NCBI GenBank assembly: GCA_027943335.1
Contig: BSBK01005147.1
Location: forward strand, 393,501 to 457,500
Origin: Chamaecyparis obtusa
Taxonomy: Eukaryota; Streptophyta; Pinopsida; Cupressales; Cupressaceae
Length of the DNA: 64,000 bases
Direction of reading: 5' to 3'
In this document: in pieces, positions 36,238 to 48,960 of the stretch
Position numbering within the stretch: position 1 is the stretch's first letter
How the letters are laid out: every line of letters starts with the position of its first letter
Translations under genes and position numbers: made by a program
Notes under the pieces: generated by a model
Told to the model about the DNA's origin: nothing
Databases searched by the model: none
Seen by the model: the letters and a program-made list of their open reading frames with translations, nothing else

Positions 36238-37120
36238 TGTAGACACATAAAATTCGATAAGTGATAATCAAAATGCATTAAATCAATAAATGGCTCAAAA
36301 ATTAATAAAAAGGGATTAAATCAAGTAAAAATGGACATAATTAAATAAAGTTGAGCAAAATCAATTAAAACAAAGGAATTATTAAATAATGATGTTAAAT
36401 GATTAAATTGAAGCTTAAAAGGGCCAAAAACACTATATAATTGATTTTAATCAATTAATTGTATAGTTGTTTTAATCAAAAATCAAAATGAACCTATTAC
36501 CCTTGCATGGCTAAATTTAATGAATTAATTGAATTAAATATTCCTAATTTCTTTCAACAAAGTGATGAACCAATGAAAATTGAGGACAAAAAGACATAAA
36601 TCACTTAAACATTTAAATTGTCCAAAGTTTTGAAACCATTTAAAGGCTTGTCCCCTCATTTATGGACAATGCAAAGTTTTTGACTCAACCAAGTGATAAC
36701 CATGATTACTTCACTCCACCCCCTACCCTTGGACATTTACTATAAATATGAGGCATTTTGGAGAGCATTTTCATCATGGAATTTCATTTGCAAAGCATTG
36801 TTATTATAGGCATTTGAATAGCATTCTAAGAGCAATTTGAGCATTTTAGAGCAATTATCATTGTAGTTTGTCAATTTGAGCTAGATTAAGCATGGAATCA
36901 TCATAGAAGCATTGTAATAGCATAATAGCAGCATAATTTCTCATTTTAGAAGTGTCACTAGTGAGGATTTTAAGCTGAGAGCTTCATTTACCACTTCTTT
37001 CTAGAGAACCATGGGATAATATAGATTATAGTTTCATTTCAAAGTAGATTTGCATTGTATTTAGTTTAAATTGATGCTATTAGATCTTAATTCCATGAAG
37101 GTGTTAAACTCACACACACA
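36238..37120 (+). repeat. Element C 5' LTR
   Basis: TGTAGACAC to CACACACACA, 883 bp, matching 52059-52953. A TATA box (CTATAAATATG at 36740-36750) suggests transcription from about 36775. Confidence 0.93.
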
Positions 37121-37122
37121 AA

Positions 37123-37140
37123 TGGCACCCACCATGGGGC
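37123..37140 (+). other. Element C primer-binding site (tRNA-Lys type)
   Basis: TGGCACCCACCATGGGGC, two bases after the LTR, is two mismatches from the complement of plant tRNA-Lys(CUU). Both mismatches are C-to-T or G-to-A type. Element B uses the same primer class. Confidence 0.8.
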
Positions 37141-39405
37141 TCTAGGCATCATTTTATCTTTTATCATCATTTTCATCTTCATTTGCATGCTTGTTTTGTA
37201 TATTTTCCATGTTTATTTTGCAGAAAATAGGTAAAGTCACGCCTATGGAGGATTCAAACATGCCCGCAGACAATTTTCTATCGCCTAACAGCTCTGAACT
37301 ACTGCTGATTAACTGGAGACTCACACCTAAGCTCATAAAGCATTCAGCCTTTGCTTCATAAAGTCACACCTATGACTCAGGGAGTATCGCCTAACATTTA
37401 TTTTCTATCACTTAAGCTTACGCTATGCTATGCATGTTATAGTTTCAGTCACGCTTTGTAAAGAAAATTTATCGCTTGCTGCTATTAACATGTCACTTAG
37501 CATGAATTATTTTGCACAATTTTAAGTTATGTTTACGGCTCTAAATAAACTATTCATGCCTGCAAAACTTTGAGTAACGCTTGAGCTGCTATAACGTGAC
37601 GCTCGCTACTGTCAAAGTTACGCTTGTCAGCAGTTTGTTTACACCTATTAGCTGGACAATGTCACCTGATGTTTGTTGTCTATATTTGTTGTTAATTTGA
37701 TCCAATTAGTTGTCTAATTCCATTTTTATTTTATTTTGACAGTAAATGAACAGGCATCCAAAAGTCCAGAAGCCAGAATCTTGATTTAATCAAGAAGAGA
37801 AGGTGCTTGCTAAAAGGATCAAAAGGGAGAATCAAGCACATATCAAAGCTGTCCTTGAATCAACACAAGAAGAGGACAATCAGGTATACCAAAGATACCT
37901 AGTTGTGATTGAAGCTTATAAACAGAAATATGTTTCTTTAAATTGGATTTTCAGTCCTTAATTTCAAGTTTTTGCATGGAAATTTGTAATTAGAGTGCTC
38001 AAATTCATTACATAAAGCTTGGCTTTGTCAATTCAATTTTGGTTTCCCCTCACTTTGATTGTTAGTGTTGACTAACTTGTTGGAGTATAAGCACATGGAA
38101 AGGAGTTATTGCTAAGGTGAGTAAAAAAAAATATGACAAAATACTCTAAAAAATGCCCCTAGCTTTATGCTAGCTACAAGGAGAGGTATTTCTCTATTCA
38201 AGCTTGCACTTGATTAGATTGTGGCATTCCTTCTAAACATAGCTTAATTAAAAATGAGAAATGAACCAAACACTTCTATTTTTAAGAATCTCTATGTAAT
38301 GAGATTGAAAAAGAACCTTATTGTTTGAAGTGTTTGAGGAACTAAAGGGAAAGTTAGGGATATGCTCTTCACCTTTTAGGTGAACCAAATTTCCAAACAC
38401 TTAACCTTAATTCCATTTTCTTGCTTTCCATGAACATGTTATTTAAAATAGAGATTTAGTGGGCTCACCTCCCAAGTTTGCCTTAACGAGGCCGATGAGA
38501 GGGACAGCCCAAAGTGGGATACACTCACTTTTGCCACGAGAATTCGACCCACTCTAAAATGAAATGCATGTATCCTTAATGGGGTGCATGACAAACGTAT
38601 TTTGATTTTTCAACCTTCCTCTAGTAGTCTTAACGGATTGGGTAAAATCATACTTCAGTGCATGTGGGAAGCCTCCTTGGAGGATTGAGAGATTGAAGTC
38701 AATTTGAACAGAATATTTATTAAAACTTGGTTAAAATAGAAAAGCCACCTTTTTAGAGCCATGTTTACAAGCCAATTTGACTTTAGGTAGGCTGTTTGGA
38801 ATCTATTCTTGTGCTATACTTGTGAAAAAATTCAAGAATATACACATTAGATAGTTTTTAGAGACATTGATGTGTGTGTTGCGTTTGTTTTTAATTTTCA
38901 AACAAGAAATTTTCAAAAAATCTGATCTCAAATGTTTAAAAAATTCAAAATTTTACAACCTGGTCAGAGAAGTGTCACCTGTGAACAAAACAATCATGCC
39001 TATCAGAGGTTTAGTCACACCTATGGCTAGTGTAAAAATGCGTAGACAGAGAAAAGTCATGCTCATAACCTTTTTAAATATGTGTGTGTAAATTGGAAAC
39101 TCACCTATCAACAGGAAAGTACAGCCTGTACACCTATAGAGTGCCACCTTACAACAAACCAGTACACACATATAAAACTTTCAGTCATGCCTATACTTGG
39201 TTCAGTGACACCTAGAAATCTAAAAGGGCAAACAAAGAGTACTTGTAGGGTGGGTCAAAAAATTTTAAGAACATATTCGAGTACCCTTTTCCATGTTCTT
39301 ACTACTTAGGCTTTCAATTTGGTCAAAGATCCTGTTCTACATATTTTTCAAAATTTTGCAAAGGATTAGACCCTAAGTAATATCAATTCTTCTTCTCCAA
39401 GGTTC
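37141..39405 (+). repeat. Element C leader with TATCGCCTA / TCACGCCTA motif array
   Basis: No credible protein. Words of the type GTCACGCCTATGG (37236), TATCGCCTAACA (37279), TCACACCTAAG (37321), GTCACACCTATG (37363), TATCGCCTAAC (37385), TATCGCTTG and TCACTTAGC cluster at 37230-37690. A second cluster (GTCACACCTATGG, CATGCCTATC, GTGACACCTAG) lies at 38970-39230 just before gag. Spacing is irregular at about 20-45 bp, so this is a motif cluster rather than a satellite. The intervening 37700-38960 has no recognisable feature. Confidence 0.6.
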
Positions 39406-42057
39406 ATGCTGGCTTTCACTAGATCTTACTGTGTTAAAAAAACCTTGCAAGTAGACAGGACCTATTTGAGACAAGAGCTCCCTTACCTAGGAGATGAGTC
39501 TACCACTCCTAGAGTACCCCAAAAATCACCCGAACAAGAATTAGAAGACAACATGATGTATTATGGTGGTCTAGGTGGTAAAGATAATAGTGGTATTGAT
39601 CTCACTAACCAAGGCGATGCTAATAATGGAGGCATTGGCATAAATAACCAAGACAATACCAATAATGGAGGAGCAGATCAAAATGCTCAAGGTATAGACA
39701 ACACTCACACTAGAACTAACATATTAGCAACGATAGAAGATGCCACATACGAAAAGGTTCGTGAGGCTATCCAATGTCCCTATTTCTGAAAGCTCATGGA
39801 AAAGGTAATGGATAGAGATAGAGAAAAGTACTTTCAAGACTTAGCACAAAAAGGTCTCAAGCTTCCCCGTGACTACGATGGTAATCAACTCAAACTACCG
39901 GAAGTTGAGGAGAGTACCTTAGACATCATGAATAAGTAGTTCAAGATGTTTCAAATGAAATTGGATACCATTAAGCAAAGTGGGGCTCCCAAGCCTTTCT
40001 CCATCAAAGCATTGTGTCCATTCCCATTTGATAAAAGCTTGGTCATGGTGCCATTCCCAATCAATATGGTGTTCCCCAAAAATGACAAGTATGAGGGAAC
40101 ATCGGATCCCCAAGACCACTTACAGGATTTATGTGCATTGAGCTTAGAGTTCATGCACGATACAACATATTTAATGAGACTATTCCTGTGAAACTTAGGA
40201 GGCATGGCTATGGAGTGGTTTTCTAAGTTACCCTCCGACATTAAGACCTTCGAAGAGTTAGCTTCGAAATTCATGGCCCATTACTCATATAATATCAAGC
40301 ATGAGGTCACAATGATAACATTATGCAACACTAAACAAAAGGATGGGGAGGCATTCCTCACTTTTCTACAAAGATGGAGGACAGTTTTTGCAAGATACCC
40401 TAGGAGCGTGCTTGAAAAAGAGAAGATGGATATCTTCATAAATAGTTTAAGCAATGAGTTGAACTACCGATTAAAGATGCAATGTCCCAAGACCTTCCAA
40501 GATTTAATTGAAAATGGAGTCACAATGGAGGAGGTGTTGGTCAAAAGTGGAAAACTAAAATTGTACAAAGATAATAAGAACAACTCCAACAACAATAACT
40601 CCAACAATGGCAACAATCAGAAGAATAATTGGTTCAATAATAATAGTCGGTATAAGAACAACAATAAGGGAATTGTTAATGATGGTGTGGTGGAGTCTAG
40701 CAACTTGAAGGTGGTTCCATTTTCTCTTACAAGGACACCTAATCAGGTGAACAATTCCAATCAGACATCCAATGCACCTTCCAATAACAATAATGCCAAT
40801 AAGGGCAACCAAGGAAATAATGCAAGAAATAACAAATTTGATAAATATTTGGTGCCCACTCCTCAAAGGAACTTCACACCCTTGGGTGAACCCCTCGAAA
40901 GGGCATTAAAGACTCTCATGGCTAATAATGTCATTACTTTACCCAACATTCAGCCTTATGAGCCAAATAATAAGCCTAGTTGGTGGAGTGCCAATAGCCA
41001 TTGTGAGTACCATAGAATTCGAGGGCACACAACAAATGAATGTCTGCAACTAAAGAATGTAGTGCAAGACTTAATCGATAATGGCATGATCACCATTGGT
41101 GGACCTCAAAATAATGAAGATCATACAACATTCAAACAACCTTTCTACAAACATGATAAAGGGGAGTCATCTAATGGTAAGAAACAAAGCGCCAATAATC
41201 TTAACTTTGTACCACCTTATGATAACATTGTGAATGCTATAATAATTAATGAACAACCACAAAAAGAGGTATCAAATGTCTTTACAAGAGGGCAAAATTC
41301 TAGAATGACTCTACAAGGGGTTGCTCTTAAAGTTATTAGCACTCCCCAGTCCAACATTGTGGTCAAGCAACCTTCTACAATAGCAAAACCTTATAGCTTG
41401 GTTGATCAGTTGCAAAGAACTCCAACGCAAATCTCTATCTTAAAATTGTTGAAGTTATCCCCGAACCATAAGGATATTTTGGAAAAACCTCTAATAGAGA
41501 CAAACATTCCTACTAACTTAGAAGAAGAAAAGTTCCAAAATATGGTAGGTCATCTTGTGGCACCTCATTGTCTCTCATTTTCTGACCAAGATGACATGTC
41601 TATAACCCATCCTCAAAATCTACCATTGCATATAGAGGTCCTAATAGAAAGGCATAGAGTCAAAAGAGCCCTCATTGATGGAGGAGCTAGCCTTAATATT
41701 TGTACATTAAGTCTTGTCAAATCCTTAGGGTTGTTCGAGTCTTGCATTAACCCTATGAAAAAAATCACCATTAAAGCTTATGATGAAGTTGAAAGGGCCT
41801 CTAAAGGCATGATCGTATTGCCCATACAAGTGGGACCCATCAAGAAGGAAACCAATTGTCAAGTATTGGACATGAAGTTAACTTATAATATTTTGTTGGG
41901 GAGACCATGGATTCACGAGATGCAAGTAGTCCCATCCATGTACCACCAATGCATCAAATTTCTGTACATGGGTGAAGAAATCACGGTTGGAGGGGACTCA
42001 AACCCGTTCCAATATTGCAATGCACTCAAACCCCTTCATGAGTTATATATTCCATAG
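39406..42057 (+). pseudogene. Element C gag and aspartic protease
   Basis: An Asn/Gly-rich N-terminus (39406-39789) precedes KPFSIKALCPFPFDKSL and the Retrotrans_gag core (WFSKLPSDIKTFEELASKF, FLQRWRTVFARYP). Then come an Asn-rich linker, the zinc-binding CEYHRIRGHTTNEC (Tat-type CX2HX4-5HX4C) near 41000, and the protease with ALIDGGASLNICTL as catalytic motif (41670) and YNILLGRPWIH (41883). Stops at 39787 (TGA), 39937 (TAG) and 40190 (TGA) interrupt the first part. The 617-codon stretch from 40204 is open to a TAG at 42055. It would form particles and cleave the polyprotein. Confidence 0.9.
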
Positions 42058-43617
42058 AACCGGGAAGGAATCATTCAAAGAGTCACCATTGAAGATACCA
42101 AAATGGATGATCCAGTCATAACATTAAAAGCTACTCAAAACTCTCCTCAAGCTAGCTCAACAACATCAACTAAGGGAAAGGAAAAGATGAGCTAAGAGGG
42201 TCCAATTATTAATGAGGGTTCATATCAAACTCCCAAATCAAAGATAGTACCCTATAAACCTACTAGAGAAGAAAAAGATGAAGCTAAAAAGGAAAATTAC
42301 AAGAAAATGGATAAGATGATGGAGGCATTTGACAAACAATGCAAAATTAGTTCAAAAGGAGTAGGGGAATATTCCGTTTCCCTATTTGACATGCCCACGT
42401 CTCCAAGGACACATGGAAAACTATCAAAAGAACACTTGCCTCACAAGTACAACTCTTAATTCATAAGAGAAAGTGATAAAGCAACATTTGACAAGGATGA
42501 AAATGAAGTACTTCAATGGCTCTATCACGATGAAGAAGATACCTCAAACACTCCCATGGAACGAATTCAGCATGTTAATATACAAACCGAGAAATATGGG
42601 AAATGTTTTGAGATTATGAAAAAGATGGGATAAAAGGGAAGAGGACCCTTAGGCTAAAAGAATAGAGGGTTACTAGAACCCATTGAACCTACTTGGAGGG
42701 CAAAACAAGAAAAATCTGGAGTAGGCTACCAATACAAAGGCGAAAGCTCCAGCCCAATGCAAGATTTTTATCCTCAAATAAATGCCTTAGAATCCGATGG
42801 AGATAGTGATGACTCCTAAGATTATGAGTGGGATAACCTATCAGATGAGTCATGTCAAAATAAGGAGGTGATTGCAATACATACTTATGCAAAAATCCCA
42901 AGGCAAGAAGCTCCAATCAATGAAGAACCTAATATCCAAGATATTAACATAGGGCATGCACCTACCAATCAAGCATGGATAGAGACATTTTGGATGCCTT
43001 CAGAGGAGGGAAATTCAAATGTTAGTTTTAACCCACTCATGGCTTTTCCCACATTGTTTCCCGTAGAAGTCGAAGAGGACTCAAGTGAAGGGGATTTTGA
43101 CCCTTCTTCCATGGACCATCTCGAGGAAGCACACATCATACATCTAAATGATACAATGTATGAACCCTAAAATGAAGTCATGTCCATAAACCCTATTGAT
43201 GACATCTTACCTAATGAATCCTTACTTTTTTTACATCCGGATCTCATTGATTGGGACCAAATTGAGCCAAATGACTTACTTTACTTTCCAAACGACCAAG
43301 CAGCAAACCAATACCTTAATGCGGTTGAACTCTCTTTCACCAACAAATTTGATATGGACATGATGAGAGTAGCGGGGGTCCATTCTCTTAGTCAAAAGAA
43401 AAAAATGAAAAAAAAAAAGAAAATGAAAAGTTCTAGTGCTGAAAACCAATATGTGGCACCACTAGAACCAAAAAAAATGAAAATAAAAGATGTTTCCTTT
43501 GGTGAAAAACCAACTATGGCACCAAAGGAAGAGAGATTGGATACCTTGCCCGAACACAAGGAAGAAAGCTCACCTATTCTTATAGAACCGACATAAAAGG
43601 TCAACATTGGGATAGAA
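42058..43617 (+). pseudogene. Element C protease-RT spacer with G-patch-like motif
   Basis: A decayed coding stretch with several stops (mostly TAA and TAG). At 42610-42690 the frame reads IMKKMG, a stop, KGRGPLG, a stop, then KNRGLLEPIEP, resembling the glycine-rich G-patch motif found in this part of some plant gypsy elements. Acidic sequence follows (42868-43170 open), then a Lys-run (43395-43430) encoded by an A-rich tract. No enzyme motif. Confidence 0.55.
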
Positions 43618-45500
43618 TTGGATCCAAAGTTTATACACTTGGCAGCATCACTTACACCTCTAGAAAGAGAGGACTTCATCAAATTTTTCCAAGAGCAACA
43701 AGTAAAATTTTCATGGTCATATGCCGACATGCCTGGATTGGATCCTGATTTTATAATGCATCATTTGAATGTTAGACCCAGGGTTAAACCCACGAAGCAA
43801 AATCTATGAAAAATGCACCCACATGTGGCTCTCCTAGTGAAGGCATAATTGGAAAAATTGTTAAAGGTTGGATTTATAAGGGCAATAGCATATGCTAAAT
43901 GGATCTCTAACATTGTACCGGTCACTAAGCATGATAAATCTATTCGGGTGTGTATGGATTTTAGAGACTTGAATCTTGCATGCCCTAAGGATGATTTCCC
44001 ACTCCCTAGCATAGATGCCATAGTGGATTTGATAGCAAGTCACTCCATGTACTCATTAATGGATGGTTTTAGTGGCTACAACCAGATCAAAATTGCACCC
44101 GAAGACCAAGAAAAGATAGCTTTTACTTTCCCTTGGGGCACCTTTTGTTGGAATGTCATGCCCTTCGGTCTTAAAAATGTCAGAGCCACATATCAAAGGG
44201 CCATGACAACTATCTTCCACGACATGAGGCACACTTTTTTAGAGGATTATGTGGATGATATACTAGCAAAGTTCCACAAAAGAGAAGAACACTTGCAAAT
44301 TCTAAAGAAGATATTCATCCAGTTGGAACAATTCAAAGTTAGATTAAACCCAAAGAAATGTGCCTTTGGTGTTCAATTCAGAAAGCTATTAGGCTATATA
44401 GTTTCCGCTAAAGGAATTGAAGTGGACCCAGAGAAAGTACAAGCCATCATAGACATGGAGATACCTAAGAACATTAGCCAAATGAGATCATTACAAGGCA
44501 AAATCCAATCCATAAGAAGGTTTATTTTTCAATTGGCTGAAAAGTGTCATTCCTTCACCAGATTGCTACATAAGGATACTATATTCATGTGGGATGAGGA
44601 ATGTGATCAAGCTTTCACATTATTGAAGACCTATTTGATAAATCCACCTATTCTCATGCCACCAATCAAAGGCAAATCATTGCTTCTATACATATCCGCT
44701 ACTGAAAGATCACTAGGAGTACTTCTAGCACAAGAAGATGAACAAGGAAAGGAAAGAGCTATCTACTATTTGAGTAGGACCTTGATCAAATATGAGATTA
44801 ATTACACATTTATGGAAATGGCTTGCCTAGTAGTGGTGTTTGCATCTCAAAATTTGAGACATTATATGTTGATGCATAAGGTCAAGTTAATTGCCAAAAT
44901 TGACCCTCTCAAGTACTTGTTAAGTAAAATTGCCTTAATGGGTAGGATAGCCAAGTGGGTTATGATATTGAGTGAATTTGACATTGAGTACATTGACAGA
45001 AAGGAAATAAAAGGGAAAGTGATAGCAGATCATTTAGCTGAGAATCCCATGACTTCTACACAAACTATTCAAGTGGAATTTCTAGATTCCGCCATTGTAA
45101 ACATAGAAGCAAAAACATGGAAGTTATTCTTTGATGGCTCTTATACTCAAGGAGGTTCAGGTGCCGGCATACTATTGGTCACTCCCCAAGGTTACACTAT
45201 TCCTAAGTCATACAAGCTTATGTTTCCATGCACAAATAATATAGCGGAATATGAGGCACTAGTCATAGGCATCAAAATGGCCTTATAGTGGAACATCACG
45301 AAGCTACAAGTTTATGGAGATTCTCAACTCATCATCAATCAAGTCAAAAATGAATATAACACCAAAGATGAAAATTTGATGGCAAATAAGATTATGATTG
45401 ATGGATGGAAGAAATACTTTGCCTTGATCACTTTTGAGCAAATTCCTAGAGAGAAAAAAAGAGCAGCTGATGCCATGGCAACCTTGGCTTCCTTGTTGCA
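43618..45500 (+). pseudogene. Element C reverse transcriptase, RNase H and second RNase H
   Basis: After a damaged RT entry (DMPGLDPDFIMHHL), the 479-codon frame 43849-45288 holds IRVCMDFRDLNLACPKDDFP, YSLMDGFSGYNQI (catalytic Asp), PFGLKNVRATYQRAM, and YVDDILAK with the YVDD active site. RNase H follows, where LLYISATERSLGVLLAQ has Ser in place of the usual Asp of DAS. Next is a second RNase H: WKLFFDGSYTQGGSGAGILL, NIAEYEALVIGIKMAL, a TAG at 45286, then VYGDSQLIINQV and RAADAMATLAS. The extra RNase H places C in the Tat/Ogre branch. Confidence 0.92.
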
Positions 45501-45539
45501 AAAACCAGATCAAAATGAAAAGTATGAGTTCTTGGTGGA

Positions 45540-46869
45540 AGAGTTGGTGAAACCGGCATTCAACCTTCCCAAAACCCAAATTTTTGCCCTATTACATGGA
45601 CATGAATCGCCTTGGTATGGACCTATATACACATACCTCAAGGACCAAGTGCTACCCTTAGACCAAACCCGGGCTCAAAAATGTAATTTCATACGCCAAT
45701 TAGGCCGTTACCTAATCCTTTCTGAAACATTGTATCGTAAGGGTCTTGATGGGATGTTACTTAGATGTCTAGAGGGAGAAGAGTCTAAGTTAGCTTTACA
45801 CGAGGTTCACAACAGCATTTGCGGGTCACACTCTAGCGGGCTAAACCTATCTAATAAAATCCTTCACTTAGGGTATTTCTAGAAGACATTAGAAAAGGAT
45901 GCTTGCCACTTTGTGAAGATATGCAGTAAATGTCAATATCATGGTGACATGATACATGCACCCGCATAGGAGTTACACCCATTTGTCACACCATGGCTTT
46001 TCTACCAATGGGGGTTTGATCTGATTGGCATCATCTACCCACCTTCTTCAAATGGGCACAAATACATCATAACCGCAATGGAATATTTCACGAAGTGGGT
46101 TGAAGCAGTTCCTTTGATAATGGCAATGGGTAAACAAATTTCTATGTTTATCTTGAATCACATCATTTGCCGATATGGTATTCCTCATGCCATAATAACA
46201 GATAATGGCAAACAATTCAAAAACAAGGATGTGGATGAACTTTGTGCAACATTTCATATCACTCACCACTCCTCATCAATCTATTACCCTCATGAAAATG
46301 GGCAAGCTGAAGCCATGAATAAGAATATCTTGAAAATCTTGAAGAGGTTGGTCAATAAATCGGAAAGGGATTGGCATGTGCAAATTAATCCAGCATTGTG
46401 GACCTATAGAACTAGCATAAGAACACCTACGGGAGCCACACCATTCTCATTAGTCTATGGGGCTGAAGTAGTTCTACCATTAGAGGTTGAAATCCCATCT
46501 CTATGAGTGTCATTACAAGGATTTATCACAGATGAAGACTATAGAGTCACTAGACTTCAAAAATTAGAGTTACTTGAAGAATATCAAACACAAGCTTATG
46601 AACACCTAAAAGTGTATGAAAATAGAATCTTGAGGAACTATAATAAACATATCAAACCAAGAGTCTTTCAGGTAGGAGACTTGGTGTTGTGAGAGAACCC
46701 AAAGAATCAGGTTGAAAGAGAGAAGAAAGGCAAATGGGAAGCTAATTGGCTTGGCCCATTCATCATAGTATCTTCATTTGGCATAGGAACCTATAAGTTA
46801 TCAGATTGTGAAGGAGAGGAACTCCAAGAACCCATCAATAGTATTCATCTCAAAAGGTTCTACACATGA
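45540..46869 (+). pseudogene. Element C integrase
   Basis: Zinc-binding H-H-C-C (HEVHNSICGSHSSG; later KICSKCQYHGD), then the catalytic core: WGFDLIG, IITDNGKQFKNKD and YYPHENGQAEAMNK supply D, D and E. The C-terminal part has RTSIRTPTGATPFSLVYG, NYNKHIKPRVFQVGDLVL and NWLGPFIIVSSFGIGTYKL, ending at 46867 (TGA). Stops at 45880 (TAG), 45967 (TAG), 46504 (TGA) and 46690 (TGA). No chromodomain, in contrast to element A. Confidence 0.92.
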
Positions 46870-47002
46870 GTCAAACGAAAGAGTATAAAGAGTATCAGAT
46901 GAGAGAGCATCATATTTATTGTACATAGTTCAAAAGAGATTCTGAAAATACCAAAAACATTGAAAAACACAAAAGATCAAAAACATTCAAATAAGATGTT
47001 GT

Positions 47003-47125
47003 CTTGGTGAAAACCTAGCAAATAGGCATCTTGATGATAAAAAAAAAGAAGAAAAAAATACAAAAAAATTGAAAAAAGAGAAAAAGTGCCTTGGTGAAAA
47101 CCTAGAAAATAGGCACCTTGGTAGC
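47003..47125 (+). ncRNA. Hairpin pair downstream of the element C integrase
   Basis: Copies at 47003-47035 (stem CCTA/TAGG, loop GCAAA) and 47087-47125 (stem CCTA/TAGG, loop GAAAA), each preceded by CTTGGTGAAAA and followed by a GCACCTTGG-like word. An A-rich tract of about 50 bases separates them. They begin about 135 bases after the integrase stop. Element B has the same arrangement. Confidence 0.55.
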
Positions 47126-48960
47126 AAAAAAAAGGAAAAAAGCTTTAAAAAAAAGAAAAAAAGAAGAAGAGCTTGATCTATCCAAAGGGTGTAAACTTGG
47201 TAAACAAGTGCCTTTTGTTTCCCTTAAGTTTTTCTTTCCTAGTCACATGTGTACATATTGCATTTTCAACATCCCATTTGTAAACCTTCATTGCATCCGT
47301 CATTTGTACATAGTCATAATAAAGCTTTCAGTCACATTGTTGCATTGCCTACAGCCCTAAGTTTGTCCCATGATCGCATTTATCACTTGGGGGTAGGCAA
47401 GGATTGAAATTTTGGTACCAGAGGGATTCAATAAGTGCTACAATCAGTCATGTCAGAGAGAAATTTATCAGGACTTTAGAGAGAGAAATTTTTGTGAACA
47501 TTTGATGGCTATCATTGTTTACCACCCAAGTATTTGATCCTACAACTTGCTTCGTAAGCCTTCATTGACTTTATTATTTAGGATTAAAAATTGACAAAAC
47601 ATCTTAAAGATCAGAATGCTTGGAAATACTTTTTGAAAATCATGAAGCATGGCAAAACACTTAAAGTTTTCTTTTGATAAATTTTTAGGAAATTGACTTT
47701 TTATTACCTCTTTTAGCTAATCGATGATGTTTCAACTAGATTGGCCATGATAAAGATGTGATATTTTCTTGCCTTTGAGTGACTGTTTTAAGGAAGATTC
47801 ATCAACTTATGAGAATTCATCTAATGACATGGTCATCAAAGAACCATTGAGGACTATCTCATAAGAGGAAGGATTAACCTTTGCTTGTTTATGCAAATGG
47901 ATCCCTTGGCTATTTAGGTATTCCATATCTTAATACCAAAAATCCACTTGCCACATTGAATCCGTTGACACCGGTATTTAGACTCCCATAGTTTGGTCAT
48001 CCAACAAGTGAGGGTTGTGCCAGTTTCAAAATGAGGTTACCAAAAAGTGATAAAAAGTGGTATTTGTATCATCATGATGTGGTTAGTGATGATTGTACTA
48101 GCTTTCCGGTCCCAAAAATTCTCAATGATGAAAATTTATCCTCATGGCATTTCTTTGCTAAAAACTGGTGACACTTAGGTTGCATTATCATGTTAGATTA
48201 ATTGCATGGCATTATCATGTTTAGATTAATTGCATTGCATTATCATGTTTAGATTAATTGCATCGCATTATCATGGAAAGTTAATTGCATTTATTTATGG
48301 TTAATTTCCAAGGACAAAGGGGGGGGCACATCAATTAAACACTTGAGTTGTTCAAACATCAAAGAAATGGGGGAGATTAAATTCAAACATTCATTATAAT
48401 CCTTGATTTAAAAAACAAACAAACGCAAGTGAGATTATCTTTGCATTCATGCATAGCATTACTCATTATTCATTACTCATATATCAAAGGAAATGAAAAG
48501 AAATCATGTTTAATACATCATACATTCATAAAAGTAAGAGTTCACATTGCATTCATCTAAATACATGAAAATAAAAAACATACATATGCATTTCCATAAA
48601 ACATTTTACATCCATACATTGAAAAATAGAAAAACATCTCATCAAAATCCATACATCATTGCACTCATTTATCTATATCATAAAATAAGATAATTGCATC
48701 CATAGCATAAATCAAAAATGCATAACATATCATATAGCTGCATAAAAGATAATCTCATAAATTAACTCATCAAGACGATCCAAGGAGTATATCATCATAT
48801 ATCATCAAAAAAGTGTTCATCAATGATCCATCACATCAGTACATCAAGTATCAAGGTACAATATCATCAAAAGGGGTACATCAAATGTGTCGATCAGTCA
48901 AATAACATGAAGTATGGAAAAAAGGACATCAATGATGGATGAATCTGTTAGTAGACAATC
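47126..48960 (+). other. Element C 3' region between hairpins and PMD gene
   Basis: No credible protein. Contains the 28-bp tandem repeat at 48182-48291 and then an A/T-rich tract (48400-48900) dominated by CAT, ATCA and TACAT words. Confidence 0.5.
48182..48291 (+). repeat. About 28-bp tandem repeat, four copies
   Basis: Units of the type GCATTATCATGTTTAGATTA plus ATTGCAT start near 48182, 48209, 48237 and 48264, the last one diverged. Confidence 0.85.
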
